Notes under the pieces: model-generated | What the model was told of the DNA's origin: nothing | Seen by the model: the letters and a program-made list of their open reading frames with translations, nothing else | Database searches by the model: none | Origin: Puniceibacterium sp. IMCC21224 | GTDB taxonomy: Bacteria > Pseudomonadota > Alphaproteobacteria > Rhodobacterales > Rhodobacteraceae | Assembly (NCBI RefSeq): GCF_001038505.1 | Contig: NZ_LDPY01000001.1 | Coordinates: forward strand, 558,001 to 622,000 | Direction: 5' to 3' | DNA length: 64,000 nucleotides | Shown here: positions 7,129 to 17,016 of the stretch, piece after piece | How positions within the stretch are numbered: position 1 is the stretch's first letter | How the letters are laid out: each line of letters begins with the position of its first letter | Made by a program: the position numbers and the translations under genes

Positions 7129-9975
7129 ATGAGCTTTGCGCCGATAGACTATCTGCCATACGATTTTGCCAACCGCCGCCATATCGGTCCGTCCCCCGCC
7201 GAGATGCAGGATATGTTCGGGGTGCTTGGCGTGCCGGATCTGACGACGCTGATCGATCAGACCGTGCCCCAGCCGATCCGTCAGGCCGCGCCGCTTGATT
7301 TTGGCAAGGCGATGTCTGAACGCGAGCTGCTGCATCACATGCGTGAAGTGGCGGATCAGAACGTGGTGCTGACTTCGCTGATCGGGATGGGGTATCACGG
7401 GACCGTCACGCCGCCGGCGATCCAGCGCAACATTTTTGAAAACCCTGCTTGGTACACGGCCTACACGCCCTATCAACCCGAGATCAGTCAGGGGCGGCTT
7501 GAGGCGTTGTTGAACTATCAGACGATGATTTCGGATTTGACCGGGCTGGAAATTGCCAACGCCTCGTTGTTGGATGAGGCGACAGCCTGCGCCGAGGCGA
7601 TGACCATGGCGCAGCGCGTCGCCAAGTCCAAGGCGCGCGCGTTTTTTGTTGATGAGAACTGCCATCCGCAGAATATTGCCGTTGTGCGCACTCGGGCCCA
7701 GCCGCTGGGGATCGAGGTGGTTGTGGGCAGCCCGGACGCGCTGGACCCGACCGCTGTGTTTGGGGCGTTGTTCCAGTATCCCGGCACTTATGGCCATGTG
7801 CGTGATTTCAGCGACCTGATCGCCACGTTGCACGCGGCGGGGGCGATTGCCGTCGTCAGCGCCGACCCGATGGCACTGTGTCTGCTGAAGGAACCGGGTG
7901 CCATGGGGGCCGATATCGCCGTGGGATCAACCCAGCGGTTCGGTGTGCCGATGGGCTATGGCGGGCCGCACGCGGCTTATATGGCCACCAAAGATGCCTA
8001 TAAACGGGCGATGCCGGGGCGCATTGTCGGCGTCTCTGTCGATGCGCATGGAAACCGTGCCTACCGTTTGGCGCTGCAAACCCGCGAACAGCATATCCGC
8101 CGCGAAAAGGCTACGTCCAACGTTTGCACGGCGCAGGCGCTACTGGCGGTGATGGCCGGGTTCTACGCGGTGTTTCATGGACCCAAGGGACTGCGCGCCA
8201 TTGCGCAGCGCATCCATCGCAAGACGACACGTCTGGCCAGCGGGCTTGAGGCCGCGGGATTTGTGGTTGAGCCTGCGACGTTCTTTGACACGATTACTGT
8301 CGATGTGGGGCTGTTGCAGCGCGGGGTGATGCAGGCGGCGGTCACGCAAGGCGTGAACCTGCGTGCCGTGGGCAAGACGCACGTCGGCATCACGCTGGAT
8401 GAAACAACCCGGCCCGCGACGATCGAAGCGGTCTGGCGGGCCTTTGGTCTTGACCGGAAAGATGATGAGCTGACCCCGGCCTATCGCCTTCCCGAGCCGA
8501 TGCTGCGGACCTCGGACTACCTTCAGCATGACGTGTTCCACATGAACCGGGCTGAGACCGAGATGATGCGCTATATGCGGCGTCTGGCGGATCGCGACCT
8601 TGCCCTGGATCGGGCGATGATCCCGCTGGGGTCCTGCACGATGAAGCTGAATTCGGCCGCCGAGATGATGCCGGTGAGTTGGCCCGAGTTTTCCGGCTTG
8701 CATCCCTATGTGCCTGACAATCAGGCACGCGGCTATGCCGAATTGATTGGAAATCTCAATCACAAGCTATGCCAGATTACCGGCTATGATGCGATTTCGA
8801 TGCAGCCCAATTCCGGCGCGCAAGGCGAATATGCAGGCCTGCTGACCATTGCCGACTGGCACCGGACGCAGGGGCAGGGGCATCGCAACGTCAGCCTGAT
8901 TCCGGTCAATGCGCATGGCACCAACCCGGCCAGCGCGCAGATGGTGGGGTGGAAAGTGGTGCCGGTGCAATGCGACGCCAACGGCTCAATCGACTTGGAT
9001 GATTTTAGGGCCAAGGCGGAAAAGCATTCAGATGCGCTGGCTGCGTGCATGATCACCTATCCGTCCACCCATGGCGTGTTCGAGGAAACGGTGATTGACG
9101 TTTGCAAGATCACCCACGACCACGGCGGGCAGGTCTATATCGACGGGGCCAACATGAACGCCATGGTCGGCCTGTCGCGGCCCGGCGATCTGGGCGGCGA
9201 TGTGAGCCACCTGAACCTGCACAAGACCTTTTGCATCCCTCATGGCGGCGGTGGCCCCGGCATGGGCCCGATCGGTGTCAAGGCGCATCTGGTGCCGCAT
9301 CTGCCGTCGCACCCGCTGAAGCCGGGTGTCGGATCGGTGTCGGCGGCGCCGTTTGGTTCGCCGTCGCTGCTGCCGATCAGCTGGGCCTATTGCCTGATGA
9401 TGGGTGGTGAGGGGCTGACGCAGGCCACGCGGGTTGCGATTCTGAACGCGAACTACATCGCACAGCGATTGGAGGGGGCGTACAAGGTGCTTTATCGCGG
9501 GTCTGAGGGGCGTGTGGCGCATGAATGTATCCTCGATGTGCGGCCATTTGCCGACAGCGCGGGGGTCTCGGTCGAGGATATTGCCAAGCGGCTGATTGAT
9601 TGCGGGTTTCACGCCCCGACGATGAGCTGGCCGGTGGCTGGCACCTTGATGGTCGAACCGACAGAATCCGAGACCAAGGCAGAGCTGGACCGGTTTTGCG
9701 ATGCGATGCTGGCGATCCGCGATGAGATCCGCGCGATCGAAGATGGCACCATGCCGCACGATAATAACCCGCTGGCCAATGCCCCCCATACGGTCGAGGA
9801 TCTGGTGGGGGACTGGGACCGGCCCTACAGCCGCGAACAGGGTTGTTTCCCTCCGGGTGCGTTTCGGGTCGACAAATACTGGCCGCCGGTCAACCGGGTG
9901 GACAATGTCTATGGCGACCGCCACCTGATTTGCACCTGCCCGCCGATGTCGGATTATGCCGACGCGGCTGAGTAA
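7129..9975 (+). CDS. gcvP: glycine dehydrogenase (decarboxylating), P protein
   Basis: PLP enzyme that decarboxylates glycine and loads the aminomethyl group onto the H-protein lipoyl arm. At 948 residues it is the single-chain form, both halves fused. PLP-binding lysine is Lys699 in [39 protein letters not shown] marks the N-terminal half. GAGGTGAG lies just before the ATG. It is the last gene of the riboswitch-controlled gcv operon; the L protein (lipoamide dehydrogenase) is not in this window and is presumably shared with other complexes. It ends 43 nt from a convergent phosphatase gene, with a hairpin between. Confidence 0.97.
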   Translation: MSFAPIDYLPYDFANRRHIGPSPAEMQDMFGVLGVPDLTTLIDQTVPQPIRQAAPLDFGKAMSERELLHHMREVADQNVVLTSLIGMGYHGTVTPPAIQRNIFENPAWYTAYTPYQPEISQGRLEALLNYQTMISDLTGLEIANASLLDEATACAEAMTMAQRVAKSKARAFFVDENCHPQNIAVVRTRAQPLGIEVVVGSPDALDPTAVFGALFQYPGTYGHVRDFSDLIATLHAAGAIAVVSADPMALCLLKEPGAMGADIAVGSTQRFGVPMGYGGPHAAYMATKDAYKRAMPGRIVGVSVDAHGNRAYRLALQTREQHIRREKATSNVCTAQALLAVMAGFYAVFHGPKGLRAIAQRIHRKTTRLASGLEAAGFVVEPATFFDTITVDVGLLQRGVMQAAVTQGVNLRAVGKTHVGITLDETTRPATIEAVWRAFGLDRKDDELTPAYRLPEPMLRTSDYLQHDVFHMNRAETEMMRYMRRLADRDLALDRAMIPLGSCTMKLNSAAEMMPVSWPEFSGLHPYVPDNQARGYAELIGNLNHKLCQITGYDAISMQPNSGAQGEYAGLLTIADWHRTQGQGHRNVSLIPVNAHGTNPASAQMVGWKVVPVQCDANGSIDLDDFRAKAEKHSDALAACMITYPSTHGVFEETVIDVCKITHDHGGQVYIDGANMNAMVGLSRPGDLGGDVSHLNLHKTFCIPHGGGGPGMGPIGVKAHLVPHLPSHPLKPGVGSVSAAPFGSPSLLPISWAYCLMMGGEGLTQATRVAILNANYIAQRLEGAYKVLYRGSEGRVAHECILDVRPFADSAGVSVEDIAKRLIDCGFHAPTMSWPVAGTLMVEPTESETKAELDRFCDAMLAIRDEIRAIEDGTMPHDNNPLANAPHTVEDLVGDWDRPYSREQGCFPPGAFRVDKYWPPVNRVDNVYGDRHLICTCPPMSDYADAAE

Positions 9976-9986
9976 ACAGCGGTGCC

Positions 9987-10011
9987 GCCTGCGCCGTGGA
10001 TCGGCGCAGGC
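9987..10011. terminator. convergent hairpin after gcvP
   Basis: GCCTGCGCCG and CGGCGCAGGC form a perfect 10-bp stem with a 5-nt loop in the 43-nt gap between the stops of gcvP (+) and the inositol-phosphatase-like gene (-). There is no clean U-tract on either strand, so it is a likely but weak bidirectional terminator. Confidence 0.55.
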
Positions 10012-10018
10012 AAGCGGT

Positions 10019-10888
10019 TCATTCCGCCAAAAGAAAGGAAAAGACGTCGCGCAGGCGTCCCCAGGTCGCCGTGTCCGACGCCGCCAGAATATACCCTTCG
10101 CGGGGGGCATCGGCACGGTAATCTGATCCGTCAAGCTGCGCGACATGCCCGCCCGCGCGCTGGGCAATCAGCACGCCGGCTGCGTGATCCCATGGCGTGA
10201 GCCCGGCGCAGAATACAAAATCGACATTGCCCTGGGCCAACATACGGAATTCATGGCAGGCGCAGCGCAGCGATGTCGCGCGGTCAAACCGGGGAAAGGT
10301 TGCGGCCATCGCGGCACGCTGGTCTTGCGGCAGGTTGTAGAGGCCGACATAGCCGGTCAGCTGTTCGATCGGGCCACCTTTGGACACCGACAGCGTTTGC
10401 GCGGCGCGGCGCGGGCGTAGCATTTGTGCCGGGCCAGTGTCGTCCGCGATGATCGAATCGTCCATGACCGGATCGTAGAGCAGGCCGAACACTGGTGTGC
10501 CGTAGCGCGTCATCGACAGGATGACGCCGAATGTTGTCAACCCATTGGCATAGTTCCAGGTGCCGTCCACCGGGTCGATGGTAAAGGCCATCTCGGCCCC
10601 GGCGATCTTGTCCACGATGTCCGGGTTCTTGGAAACATCCTCTTCGCCGACGATCAGCGCGTTGGGGAACAGGCCCAGCAGCCCACGAGCGATCATTGCC
10701 TCGGCGGCGCGGTCAGCTTCGGTCACCAGATCCTGCGGGCCGGTTTTCTGGTCAATCTCGTGCGCGGCCAGCGCGCGGAACCGCGGCAGGATCTCGGCCT
10801 TGGCCGCGCGGCGGACGAGGTTCACGATGCTTGTGCGTTGGGCTGGTGTTAGCGGGGCGGGGACGGTCATCGGCAGGCTGTCGGTCAC
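10019..10888 (-). CDS. inositol monophosphatase family phosphatase
   Basis: Mg2+-dependent phosphatase of the inositol monophosphatase / histidinol-phosphatase-like superfamily. Motifs present are GEEDVS (metal Glu), IDPVDGTWNY (Asp cluster) and WDHAAG near the C-terminus. The start is taken at GTG 10888, preceded by AAGGAG at 7 nt, giving 289 residues; ATG 10870 is an alternative without a ribosome site. The substrate cannot be decided from sequence: inositol phosphate, PAP (CysQ-like) and histidinol phosphate are all handled by relatives. It lies between gcvP (convergent) and the FtsX-type permease gene on the same strand, 85 nt downstream of the latter. Confidence 0.87.
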   Translation of the reverse strand: MTDSLPMTVPAPLTPAQRTSIVNLVRRAAKAEILPRFRALAAHEIDQKTGPQDLVTEADRAAEAMIARGLLGLFPNALIVGEEDVSKNPDIVDKIAGAEMAFTIDPVDGTWNYANGLTTFGVILSMTRYGTPVFGLLYDPVMDDSIIADDTGPAQMLRPRRAAQTLSVSKGGPIEQLTGYVGLYNLPQDQRAAMAATFPRFDRATSLRCACHEFRMLAQGNVDFVFCAGLTPWDHAAGVLIAQRAGGHVAQLDGSDYRADAPREGYILAASDTATWGRLRDVFSFLLAE

Positions 10889-10973
10889 GGGGCGGCTCCT
10901 TGGGTGGGTCGGTCGTTCCGGGGTCATGCCAGCCATGCCAGCCCCGGCCCCTCTGCGCAAGGCAGGACTGGCG

Positions 10974-13499
10974 CTATTCGCGCGCCCGCAGCACCTGCGC
11001 CGGTCGTGCCGCCAGTGGTCGCCACGCAAACGCCAGACCGGCGCATAAAGTGGCAAGGATACCGCCGATGATGATCGCAAGCGCCGATCCCCAGATCACG
11101 GTAAAGCTGGTGTCCATGATGAATGTGCTCACCGCCCAGCCACCAAGTACGCCAGCCGCAAGCGCGACAACCCCGGCGCCAAGACCCAGCAGACCGGCCC
11201 GCAGCGCAAAGCTGCGCAGGATGCGGGCGCGGCTTGCCCCCAAGGTCTTGAGTACGGCGGCCTCATAGGTGCGGGCCTGTTCGCCCGCCGCCGCAGCGCC
11301 GATCAGCACCAGGAAACCAGTCAGCAGCGTGGCGGCCGCGCCCCAGCGCGTGGCCTCGGCAATGCCGTCCAGCAGTTCCGACACCCGGTCGATTGCGTCG
11401 CGCACCCGGATCGCAGTGATGTTGGGGTAATCACGCGCCAGATCGCGCAGTATCTGTGCTTCGGCTGGCGCGTCGGCGTAGACGGTCGAGATGAAGGTAT
11501 GCGGTGCGTTCTCTAACGCGGCGGCATTCATAGCCATCACAAAACCGATCCCCGCGGTTGAGAAATCAACCTCGCGAAAGCTGGTGATCGTGGCGGTGAT
11601 GTCGCGGCCAAGGATGTTGACGGTGATGGTGTCACCGAGTTTCAGACCGATCTCGTCGGCCTCTTCCTGGGCAAAGCTGATTTGCGGCGGGCCGGTGTAG
11701 CCTTGGGGCCAGAATTCACCGCCGGTGATGGTCGTTTCCTCGCCCGGTGTATCGGCATAGGTGATGCCCCGATCGCCGCGCACGACCCAGTGATCGCCGG
11801 CAGTGTCGCGCGCGGGAAACCCGTTGATTTCAGTGATGACACCGCGCAGCATTGGGGCGCTCTGGACCTTATGCACCGCCGGGTCCGCGTCGAGTCGCTC
11901 CAGATACCCCGGCATCTGATCTTTTTGGATGTCGACAAAGAAATACGACGGCGCAACTTCGGGCAGGTCGCGGCTGATCGCATTGCGCAGGTTGCCGTCG
12001 ATCTGCCCAACAGCGGCCAGAACCGACAGCCCCAACCCCAGTGACAGGACGACTGACGCGGCACCTTCACGCGGGCCACCGATTGCCCCCAGCGCCCAAC
12101 GCAACACCGGACGACCCCGCGCTGCAGTGGCGCTGCGCCGGGCTGCCCAGCGTATCGCCACCGCCGCCAGCGCCAGAATGACCAACGCCGCCAAGATGCC
12201 GCCCGCAGTCCACAGCGTCAGCCAGGCATTGCCGGAAAACAGTACTGCCACCCCAACCAGCAACGCCAGCAGAACAGCCGTGGCGACCACGAACTGTGGT
12301 GCTGGCAAGGCGCGCGCTGTGCTGAGCGCGTCGCGAAACAGAGTGGCGGCGCGGACCTCTTCGGTGCGGGCCAGCGGCCAGAGGGTAAAGATCAGCGCGG
12401 TCAGGATGCCGTAGATCGCGGCCTCGATCAGCGGCTGGGGATGCAGGGCAAACAGCGCGGGCACCGGCAGGCTGGCAGTGATCATCGGCGCGAATAGCAG
12501 GGGGACCGCCGCGCCAAGGATCAGACCCAATGTGATGCCGATCAGGCTCAGCACGCCGATCTGGATGAAATAGGTCTGAAAGATCGTCGCCCGGCTGGCG
12601 CCCAATGTGCGCAGCGTCGCGATGACGGATGTCTTACGGGCCAGATAGGATCGCACCGCTGCCGAGACGCCGATGCCGCCAACCGCCAGCCCCGACAGGC
12701 CAACCAGCACCAGAAACGATCCCAGCCGCTCGACGAACCGCGACACGCCGGGCGCACCGTTGCGGGCGTCACGCCAGCGCAGGCCGGTGTTGCGGAACTG
12801 CGCGTCGGCCTTGGCGGCCAGCGCATCCAGATCGGTGCCTTCGGGCAGGGTCAGGCGGTATTGGCTGTCAAACAACGTCCCCGGTTGCAGCAGACCCGCG
12901 TTGGCCAGATCGGATGTCAGCATCATCGTGCGCGGACCCAGTTCAAAGCCACCGCCTGCATCGTCAGGTTCGGATACGATGACAGCGGTAAGTGTAAAAT
13001 CCTGCGCGCCAAGACGAAAGACATCACCGGGCTTGAGGCCAAGACGGTCGGCCAGAACGGGCGCCATGACAGCACCGGGCAAATCACCGCCTGTGAAGGC
13101 ATCAGCCAGAGCCATCGGCGGATCTAACACCATTTTACCCAAGAGGGGATAAGCGCCATCAACCGATTTCACCTGTGTCAACGCGCGTTCGGCAGCCCCG
13201 TCGGGATCAACCACCACCATTGAGCGGAAATCCGTGACCTCGGACACCTTGGTCGCGATAGAGCCGAGCCAGTCGCGTTCCTCAGCTGTGGCAAACCGAT
13301 AGGTGAACTGTGCCTCGGCATCGCCGCCCAGCAGAACAGCGCCCTGATCCGTCAACCCGGCCTCGATCGCGGAGCGGACGGAACCAACGCCGGCAATCGC
13401 CGCGACGCCAAGCGCCAGACAGGCCAGAAATATGCGAAACCCGTGCAGGCCGCCGCGCAGTTCCCTTCGGGCGAACCGGGCCGCGATGCGCAGGCTCAT
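10974..13499 (-). CDS. FtsX-like ABC transporter permease
   Basis: Large MacB/LolC-type membrane subunit of 841 residues. It has an N-terminal membrane anchor (about residues 20-42), a periplasmic segment, and two FtsX-like four-helix groups, roughly residues 255-470 and 700-835. Its ATG overlaps the TGA of the ATPase gene, so both subunits are made together. Gene order (permease, ATPase, then a divergent TesA-like esterase) matches the ybbP-ybbA-tesA arrangement of E. coli. Such mechanotransmission transporters work on lipoproteins, lipids or other envelope substrates; the cargo here is unknown. The protein looks complete. Confidence 0.9.
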   Translation of the reverse strand: MSLRIAARFARRELRGGLHGFRIFLACLALGVAAIAGVGSVRSAIEAGLTDQGAVLLGGDAEAQFTYRFATAEERDWLGSIATKVSEVTDFRSMVVVDPDGAAERALTQVKSVDGAYPLLGKMVLDPPMALADAFTGGDLPGAVMAPVLADRLGLKPGDVFRLGAQDFTLTAVIVSEPDDAGGGFELGPRTMMLTSDLANAGLLQPGTLFDSQYRLTLPEGTDLDALAAKADAQFRNTGLRWRDARNGAPGVSRFVERLGSFLVLVGLSGLAVGGIGVSAAVRSYLARKTSVIATLRTLGASRATIFQTYFIQIGVLSLIGITLGLILGAAVPLLFAPMITASLPVPALFALHPQPLIEAAIYGILTALIFTLWPLARTEEVRAATLFRDALSTARALPAPQFVVATAVLLALLVGVAVLFSGNAWLTLWTAGGILAALVILALAAVAIRWAARRSATAARGRPVLRWALGAIGGPREGAASVVLSLGLGLSVLAAVGQIDGNLRNAISRDLPEVAPSYFFVDIQKDQMPGYLERLDADPAVHKVQSAPMLRGVITEINGFPARDTAGDHWVVRGDRGITYADTPGEETTITGGEFWPQGYTGPPQISFAQEEADEIGLKLGDTITVNILGRDITATITSFREVDFSTAGIGFVMAMNAAALENAPHTFISTVYADAPAEAQILRDLARDYPNITAIRVRDAIDRVSELLDGIAEATRWGAAATLLTGFLVLIGAAAAGEQARTYEAAVLKTLGASRARILRSFALRAGLLGLGAGVVALAAGVLGGWAVSTFIMDTSFTVIWGSALAIIIGGILATLCAGLAFAWRPLAARPAQVLRARE

Positions 13500-14188
13500 T
13501 CGGCCGCCCGCAACTGGTCCGCCGCCACCCGGCCATCAGTCAGGCGCACCACGCGGTCGCAGCGTTGCGCCAGCGTATTGGAATGTGTCACCAACACCAG
13601 CGTCGCGCCGTGCCGGTCGCGCAGATCAAACAGCATGTCGATGATCGCGGCGCCATTCGCACCGTCCAGATTACCGGTCGGCTCGTCCGCGAGCAGGATC
13701 TTGGGCCGCGGCGCCGAGGCGCGGGCCAGCGCAACCCGCTGTTGTTCCCCACCCGACATCTGAGACGGGAAATGATCAGCTCGATGGGCCAGGCCTACAG
13801 TCTCAAGCTCGGCCCTCGCACGGTCAAAAGCATCCGCGTGCCCGGCAAGTTCCAACGGCGTGGCGACATTTTCCAGCGCGGTCATGGTCGGGATCAGGTG
13901 AAAGGACTGAAACACAATGCCCATGTGATCGCGACGGAACCGGGCCAGCGCATCCTCGGACATGTCAGTGATATCCTGCCCCAGCGCGGCGACGCGCCCG
14001 GTGGTCGCCCGCTCTAACCCGCCCATGATCATCAGCAGGGACGATTTTCCGGACCCGGACGGACCGATCAGGCCCAAAGTCTCGCCCTTGTGAACGTTCA
14101 TTGAAATTCCGTGCAGAATTTCGACCATTCCGGCATTGCCGCTGAGGCTGAGCGTGACATCTTTAAGCGCAAGTACGGGATCGGTCAT
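13496..14188 (-). CDS. ABC transporter ATP-binding protein (LolD/YbbA type)
   Basis: Energising subunit of the FtsX-type transporter. The 230-residue protein has Walker A GPSGSGKSS, the Q-loop region VFQSFHLIP, signature SGGEQQRVALARA, and Walker B LLADEPTGNLD, the typical pattern of the MacB/LolD branch. The start is ATG 14188 (MTDPVLAL); ATG 14206 (MPGPLF) would add six residues. No clear ribosome site is visible for either. The gene overlaps the permease gene by four bases. Its start lies only 16 nt from that of the divergent esterase gene, so each gene's promoter must lie inside the other's coding sequence. Confidence 0.93.
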   Translation of the reverse strand: MTDPVLALKDVTLSLSGNAGMVEILHGISMNVHKGETLGLIGPSGSGKSSLLMIMGGLERATTGRVAALGQDITDMSEDALARFRRDHMGIVFQSFHLIPTMTALENVATPLELAGHADAFDRARAELETVGLAHRADHFPSQMSGGEQQRVALARASAPRPKILLADEPTGNLDGANGAAIIDMLFDLRDRHGATLVLVTHSNTLAQRCDRVVRLTDGRVAADQLRAAE

Positions 14189-14204
14189 AAAAAGGGGTCC
14201 GGGC

Positions 14205-14876
14205 ATGGTGGGTCTGGTGACATATGGGGCCGCAAGGCTGAGGAGCAAGGCTGCGCTGGCCATCTTGATGGTATGGGGCGCGGTTGCACAGGCCGAACCG
14301 GTGGAAATTGTCGCGTTGGGCGATTCTCTGACCCAAGGATACGGCCTGCCGACCGAGGACGGGTTTGTGCCGCAGATGCAGGCCTGGCTGAGTGCGCGCG
14401 GGCACGAGGTGACGCTGGTCAATGCCGGCGTGTCGGGCGACACCACCGCAGGCGGGCTAAGCCGGGTGGACTGGTCGCTGAGCGAACAAACCGACGCATT
14501 GATCGTGACGCTTGGGGGAAACGACCTGCTGCGCGGCCTGCCACCGGAGAATGCGCGCGCCAATCTCGACGGTATTCTGCAAGCGGCGCAGCGTCGGGAA
14601 CTGCCCGTGCTTCTGGTCGGTCTGGACGCGCCGGGCAATTACGGCCCCGCCTACAAAGAGGCGTTCGATGCGATCTACCCCGATCTGGCCCACGTGTATG
14701 GTGCGCTGCTGTTTGACAACTTTTTTAGTGGCTTGCAGGAGAATGGCGCGCAACCCGCCGATCTGAGCGCCTATATGCAGGCGGACGGCATCCATCCTAA
14801 CGCAGCCGGGCTGTTGCGGATCGTCGCGGCCATGGGACCAGAGGTCGAGGCACTGATTCAACGGGCGCAGGATTAA
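14205..14876 (+). CDS. GDSL/SGNH-type esterase (TesA-like arylesterase)
   Basis: Probable periplasmic esterase / lysophospholipase. From ATG 14205 (AGGGG 7 nt upstream) the protein has 223 residues. It has an N-terminal signal peptide ending near AVAQA (residue 30), then the SGNH blocks: VALGDSLTQGYG with nucleophile Ser41, the GGND block, and DGIHPNAAG with Asp194 and His197. The frame is open for 23 codons further upstream, but those overlap the divergent ATPase gene and would bury the signal peptide. It is divergent from the YbbA/YbbP-like pair, a conserved neighbourhood. The likely substrates are acyl esters; thioesterase activity is possible. Confidence 0.92.
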   Translation: MVGLVTYGAARLRSKAALAILMVWGAVAQAEPVEIVALGDSLTQGYGLPTEDGFVPQMQAWLSARGHEVTLVNAGVSGDTTAGGLSRVDWSLSEQTDALIVTLGGNDLLRGLPPENARANLDGILQAAQRRELPVLLVGLDAPGNYGPAYKEAFDAIYPDLAHVYGALLFDNFFSGLQENGAQPADLSAYMQADGIHPNAAGLLRIVAAMGPEVEALIQRAQD

Positions 14877-14917
14877 TTGCACCGTCGCGTCAGCGCATGT
14901 TGGGTGCAGGTCGTACA

Positions 14918-14946
14918 AAACGGGCGCCTCGCAGAGGCGCCCGTTT
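14918..14946. terminator. bidirectional terminator
   Basis: AAACGGGCGCCTC and GAGGCGCCCGTTT form a perfect 13-bp stem with a 3-nt loop. A short A run precedes and a T run follows, so it can end both the esterase transcript (+) and the cold-shock gene transcript (-). Confidence 0.8.
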
Positions 14947-14972
14947 GCGTATTTCACTCAGAGTGGGCCGGA

Positions 14973-15179
14973 TCAGGCGAGCGAGATGTTGATCGCCGCC
15001 TCGCGGCCATCGCGACCGGGTTCGACATCAAAACTTACTTTTTGATTGTCTGCAAGACCGGTCAGACCTGACCGCTCAACAGCTGAAATATGGACAAAGA
15101 TATCGTTTTTTCCGCCGTCGGGCGCGATAAATCCATAGCCCTTGGTGGTGTTGAACCATTTGACGGTGCCGGTTGCCAT
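14973..15179 (-). CDS. cold-shock domain protein (CspA family), copy 1
   Basis: A 68-residue single cold-shock domain that binds single-stranded nucleic acid. RNP1-like (KGYGFIAP) and RNP2-like (DIFVHIS) motifs are both present. AAGGAG lies 8 nt before ATG 15179, giving the exact family length. A second, very similar gene lies 2.8 kb away on the same strand (17782). The 300-nt AT-richer stretch upstream is probably its promoter and 5' leader. Role is RNA chaperone or growth-phase regulator; cold induction cannot be read from the sequence. Confidence 0.95.
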   Translation of the reverse strand: MATGTVKWFNTTKGYGFIAPDGGKNDIFVHISAVERSGLTGLADNQKVSFDVEPGRDGREAAINISLA

Positions 15180-15494
15180 CGTCGGTACTCCTTCAAATTG
15201 CTGCCCGCAGAATCGCGGCAGGTCGGCTAAGTCATTGCAAGATCGAGTGACTGAGCCGTAAAGGAGCAGTGGGTCGATAGTGTTAACGTCGCAGCGACAA
15301 TTTATGCGATTTGATCTGAGTCGTTGCAAGAAAAAATCTGGGCATACGCGGATACACGTCGAAACCGTTAGCTTCATCACGCGGAAGTACGTGCGAGTTA
15401 TGGGAGCTCAACGCAAAAACACGTACCTTCTACGATCATGTAACATTGACCAGAAACCGATCAGTACGAATGGTGGCGTCAATTATACGTTTGG
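15180..15494. other. intergenic leader region of the first csp gene
   Basis: About 315 nt without a convincing gene, lower in GC than its surroundings. It probably holds the promoter and a long 5' leader of the cold-shock gene at 14973-15179 (minus strand) and the 3' end of the small membrane protein transcript. Short open frames on the plus strand here have no ribosome site or family resemblance. No terminator-like stem was found. Confidence 0.45.
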
Positions 15495-15719
15495 TCAGCC
15501 TCTGCCCCGCGCCAGCTCTGCGGGTATTTGCGGCCCATTTGTGTCAAATTTAGTCATTTCCCGAATCATGTTGCCGGCAATCAGAACCGAGGCGAGACAC
15601 AGACTTGTTGCAAAATAGAGCCCGCAGGCGGGCAGTAAACTGAAATCCAGAACCGCCCAACCAAATACGGCTGCGAAGAAGCCGATAATGCTGCCGAAAA
15701 TCAAACTGACAATTGCCAT
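15495..15719 (-). CDS. small two-helix membrane protein
   Basis: A 74-residue protein of unknown function. From ATG 15719 (AAGGAG 9 nt upstream) it has two hydrophobic helices, about residues 3-24 and 26-48, and a polar tail ending in a basic/Gly stretch. TTG 15725 is a less likely start. No signal cleavage site or catalytic motif is visible. It stands alone between the first cold-shock gene and the geranylgeranyl reductase-family gene, same strand as both. The strong ribosome site and clean hydrophobicity pattern argue that it is real. Confidence 0.65.
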   Translation of the reverse strand: MAIVSLIFGSIIGFFAAVFGWAVLDFSLLPACGLYFATSLCLASVLIAGNMIREMTKFDTNGPQIPAELARGRG

Positions 15720-15795
15720 GTCCAATCTCTCCTTCTTAGCTCATCGTGGTCGCAATTTCTTACTAAGGCATTAAGTGCGCAGAAATGGGGCTGGA

Positions 15796-17016
15796 TTATG
15801 TCGCCGGTGGGGCAACGTTCTGTTTTCGCAAAATTGCGCCGGTGGCGGCGCGCCAGATCATAGACGGTACGCGGGCCATGGTCTTGCGGGTGATCTCATC
15901 ATACTCGGTCTCGCCGGCCAAAAGGCGCATATAGTCGCGCCGCAGGCTGCGGGACTGTCGGAATCCGGCGGTAAACCCGTCACGAAAGGCGGGTGCAAAA
16001 AGAAAGGGACGGATCAGCCGCGCCTGAGTGATCGACTGATGCACTGGAATTAGGCCGGTGCGGTAGCGCAGCAACGCCGATTCCGGATTCCCGGCGGCGA
16101 GTGACGCAATAGCGGCCTGCGCTGCCAATTGACCGCTCTTCATGGCGTAGGCGATTCCCTCTCCGGTGATCGGATCGACCAGACCCGCAGCATCCCCGGC
16201 AAGAAGAACTGGCCCGCGTCCGGGTTTGCGACGATAATCCCCGAATGGCAGAAACTGACCTTTGACCGGGCGGTTGTCGGGTAACCCCAGACGATCAAGA
16301 TACCGGCGCAACGCCACCTTCATGTCAGCGTTCTTGTGCATTACGCCGCCGACTCCGATGGTGCGACCACAGGTCTTGGGGAAATCCCACCCATACCCCC
16401 AGTCGGCGGCACCAAAATCAATCCGAACCGGCGAATCAGCGGGACCGTCCTGCGGGTGTTCAACCTCAAGCGCAAAGCCGATGCGGTTGTGATTGAATGC
16501 CTGGCCAAACAGCGCACGGGCCGTGGCGCTGTTGACGCCATCCGCGCCGATCAGCAGCGGTGCGGTAAGTGTGATGGCGTCCAGCGTCACCGACGGGCCC
16601 GAAGGGTCGATATCGCGCACGCGTACCCCGGTAAAATCCGTGGCCCCGGCATCCAGTGCTCGTTGTAGCAACGCCTGATCCAAGGTGGTGCGCATGGTCA
16701 TATGCAACTGCGGCACATCCCGATAGGTGCCCATCAACGTGCCAAAGACGCAGAATGTCACCGCATCGCGCGATAGAATCGGTGCGTCGGGCCGGTCATT
16801 GCCAAAGATCTCACGATAATAGCGCATCGACCGACCGGTAAATCCACCACCGCACAGCTTTTCGCGCGGAAAGCGGCGCTTATCCACCAGGGCTACGCGC
16901 AGTCCGGCTGCTGCAGCGGTACGGGCCGCAGCGCTGCCAGCCGGGCCCGCACCCAGAACGATGACGTCAAATTGGGTGATCGGAGCGTTGGCTGCCCCTT
17001 GCGATGCCGGTGTCAC
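15796..17016 (-). CDS. geranylgeranyl reductase family FAD-dependent oxidoreductase
   Basis: Flavoprotein of the geranylgeranyl reductase / p-hydroxybenzoate-hydroxylase superfamily, about 406 residues. It has an N-terminal Rossmann motif VIVLGAGPAGSAAA (about residues 18-31), the subfamily signature EKLCGGGFT, and the FAD-binding GDAAGLVDPITGEGIAYA. It starts with GTG at 17016, overlapping the stop of the upstream L,D-transpeptidase gene, so the two are coupled. Relatives saturate isoprenoid chains (as in BchP) or act on other lipids and quinones. No photosynthesis genes are in this window, so the substrate is open. Confidence 0.85.
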   Translation of the reverse strand: MTPASQGAANAPITQFDVIVLGAGPAGSAAARTAAAAGLRVALVDKRRFPREKLCGGGFTGRSMRYYREIFGNDRPDAPILSRDAVTFCVFGTLMGTYRDVPQLHMTMRTTLDQALLQRALDAGATDFTGVRVRDIDPSGPSVTLDAITLTAPLLIGADGVNSATARALFGQAFNHNRIGFALEVEHPQDGPADSPVRIDFGAADWGYGWDFPKTCGRTIGVGGVMHKNADMKVALRRYLDRLGLPDNRPVKGQFLPFGDYRRKPGRGPVLLAGDAAGLVDPITGEGIAYAMKSGQLAAQAAIASLAAGNPESALLRYRTGLIPVHQSITQARLIRPFLFAPAFRDGFTAGFRQSRSLRRDYMRLLAGETEYDEITRKTMARVPSMIWRAATGAILRKQNVAPPAT

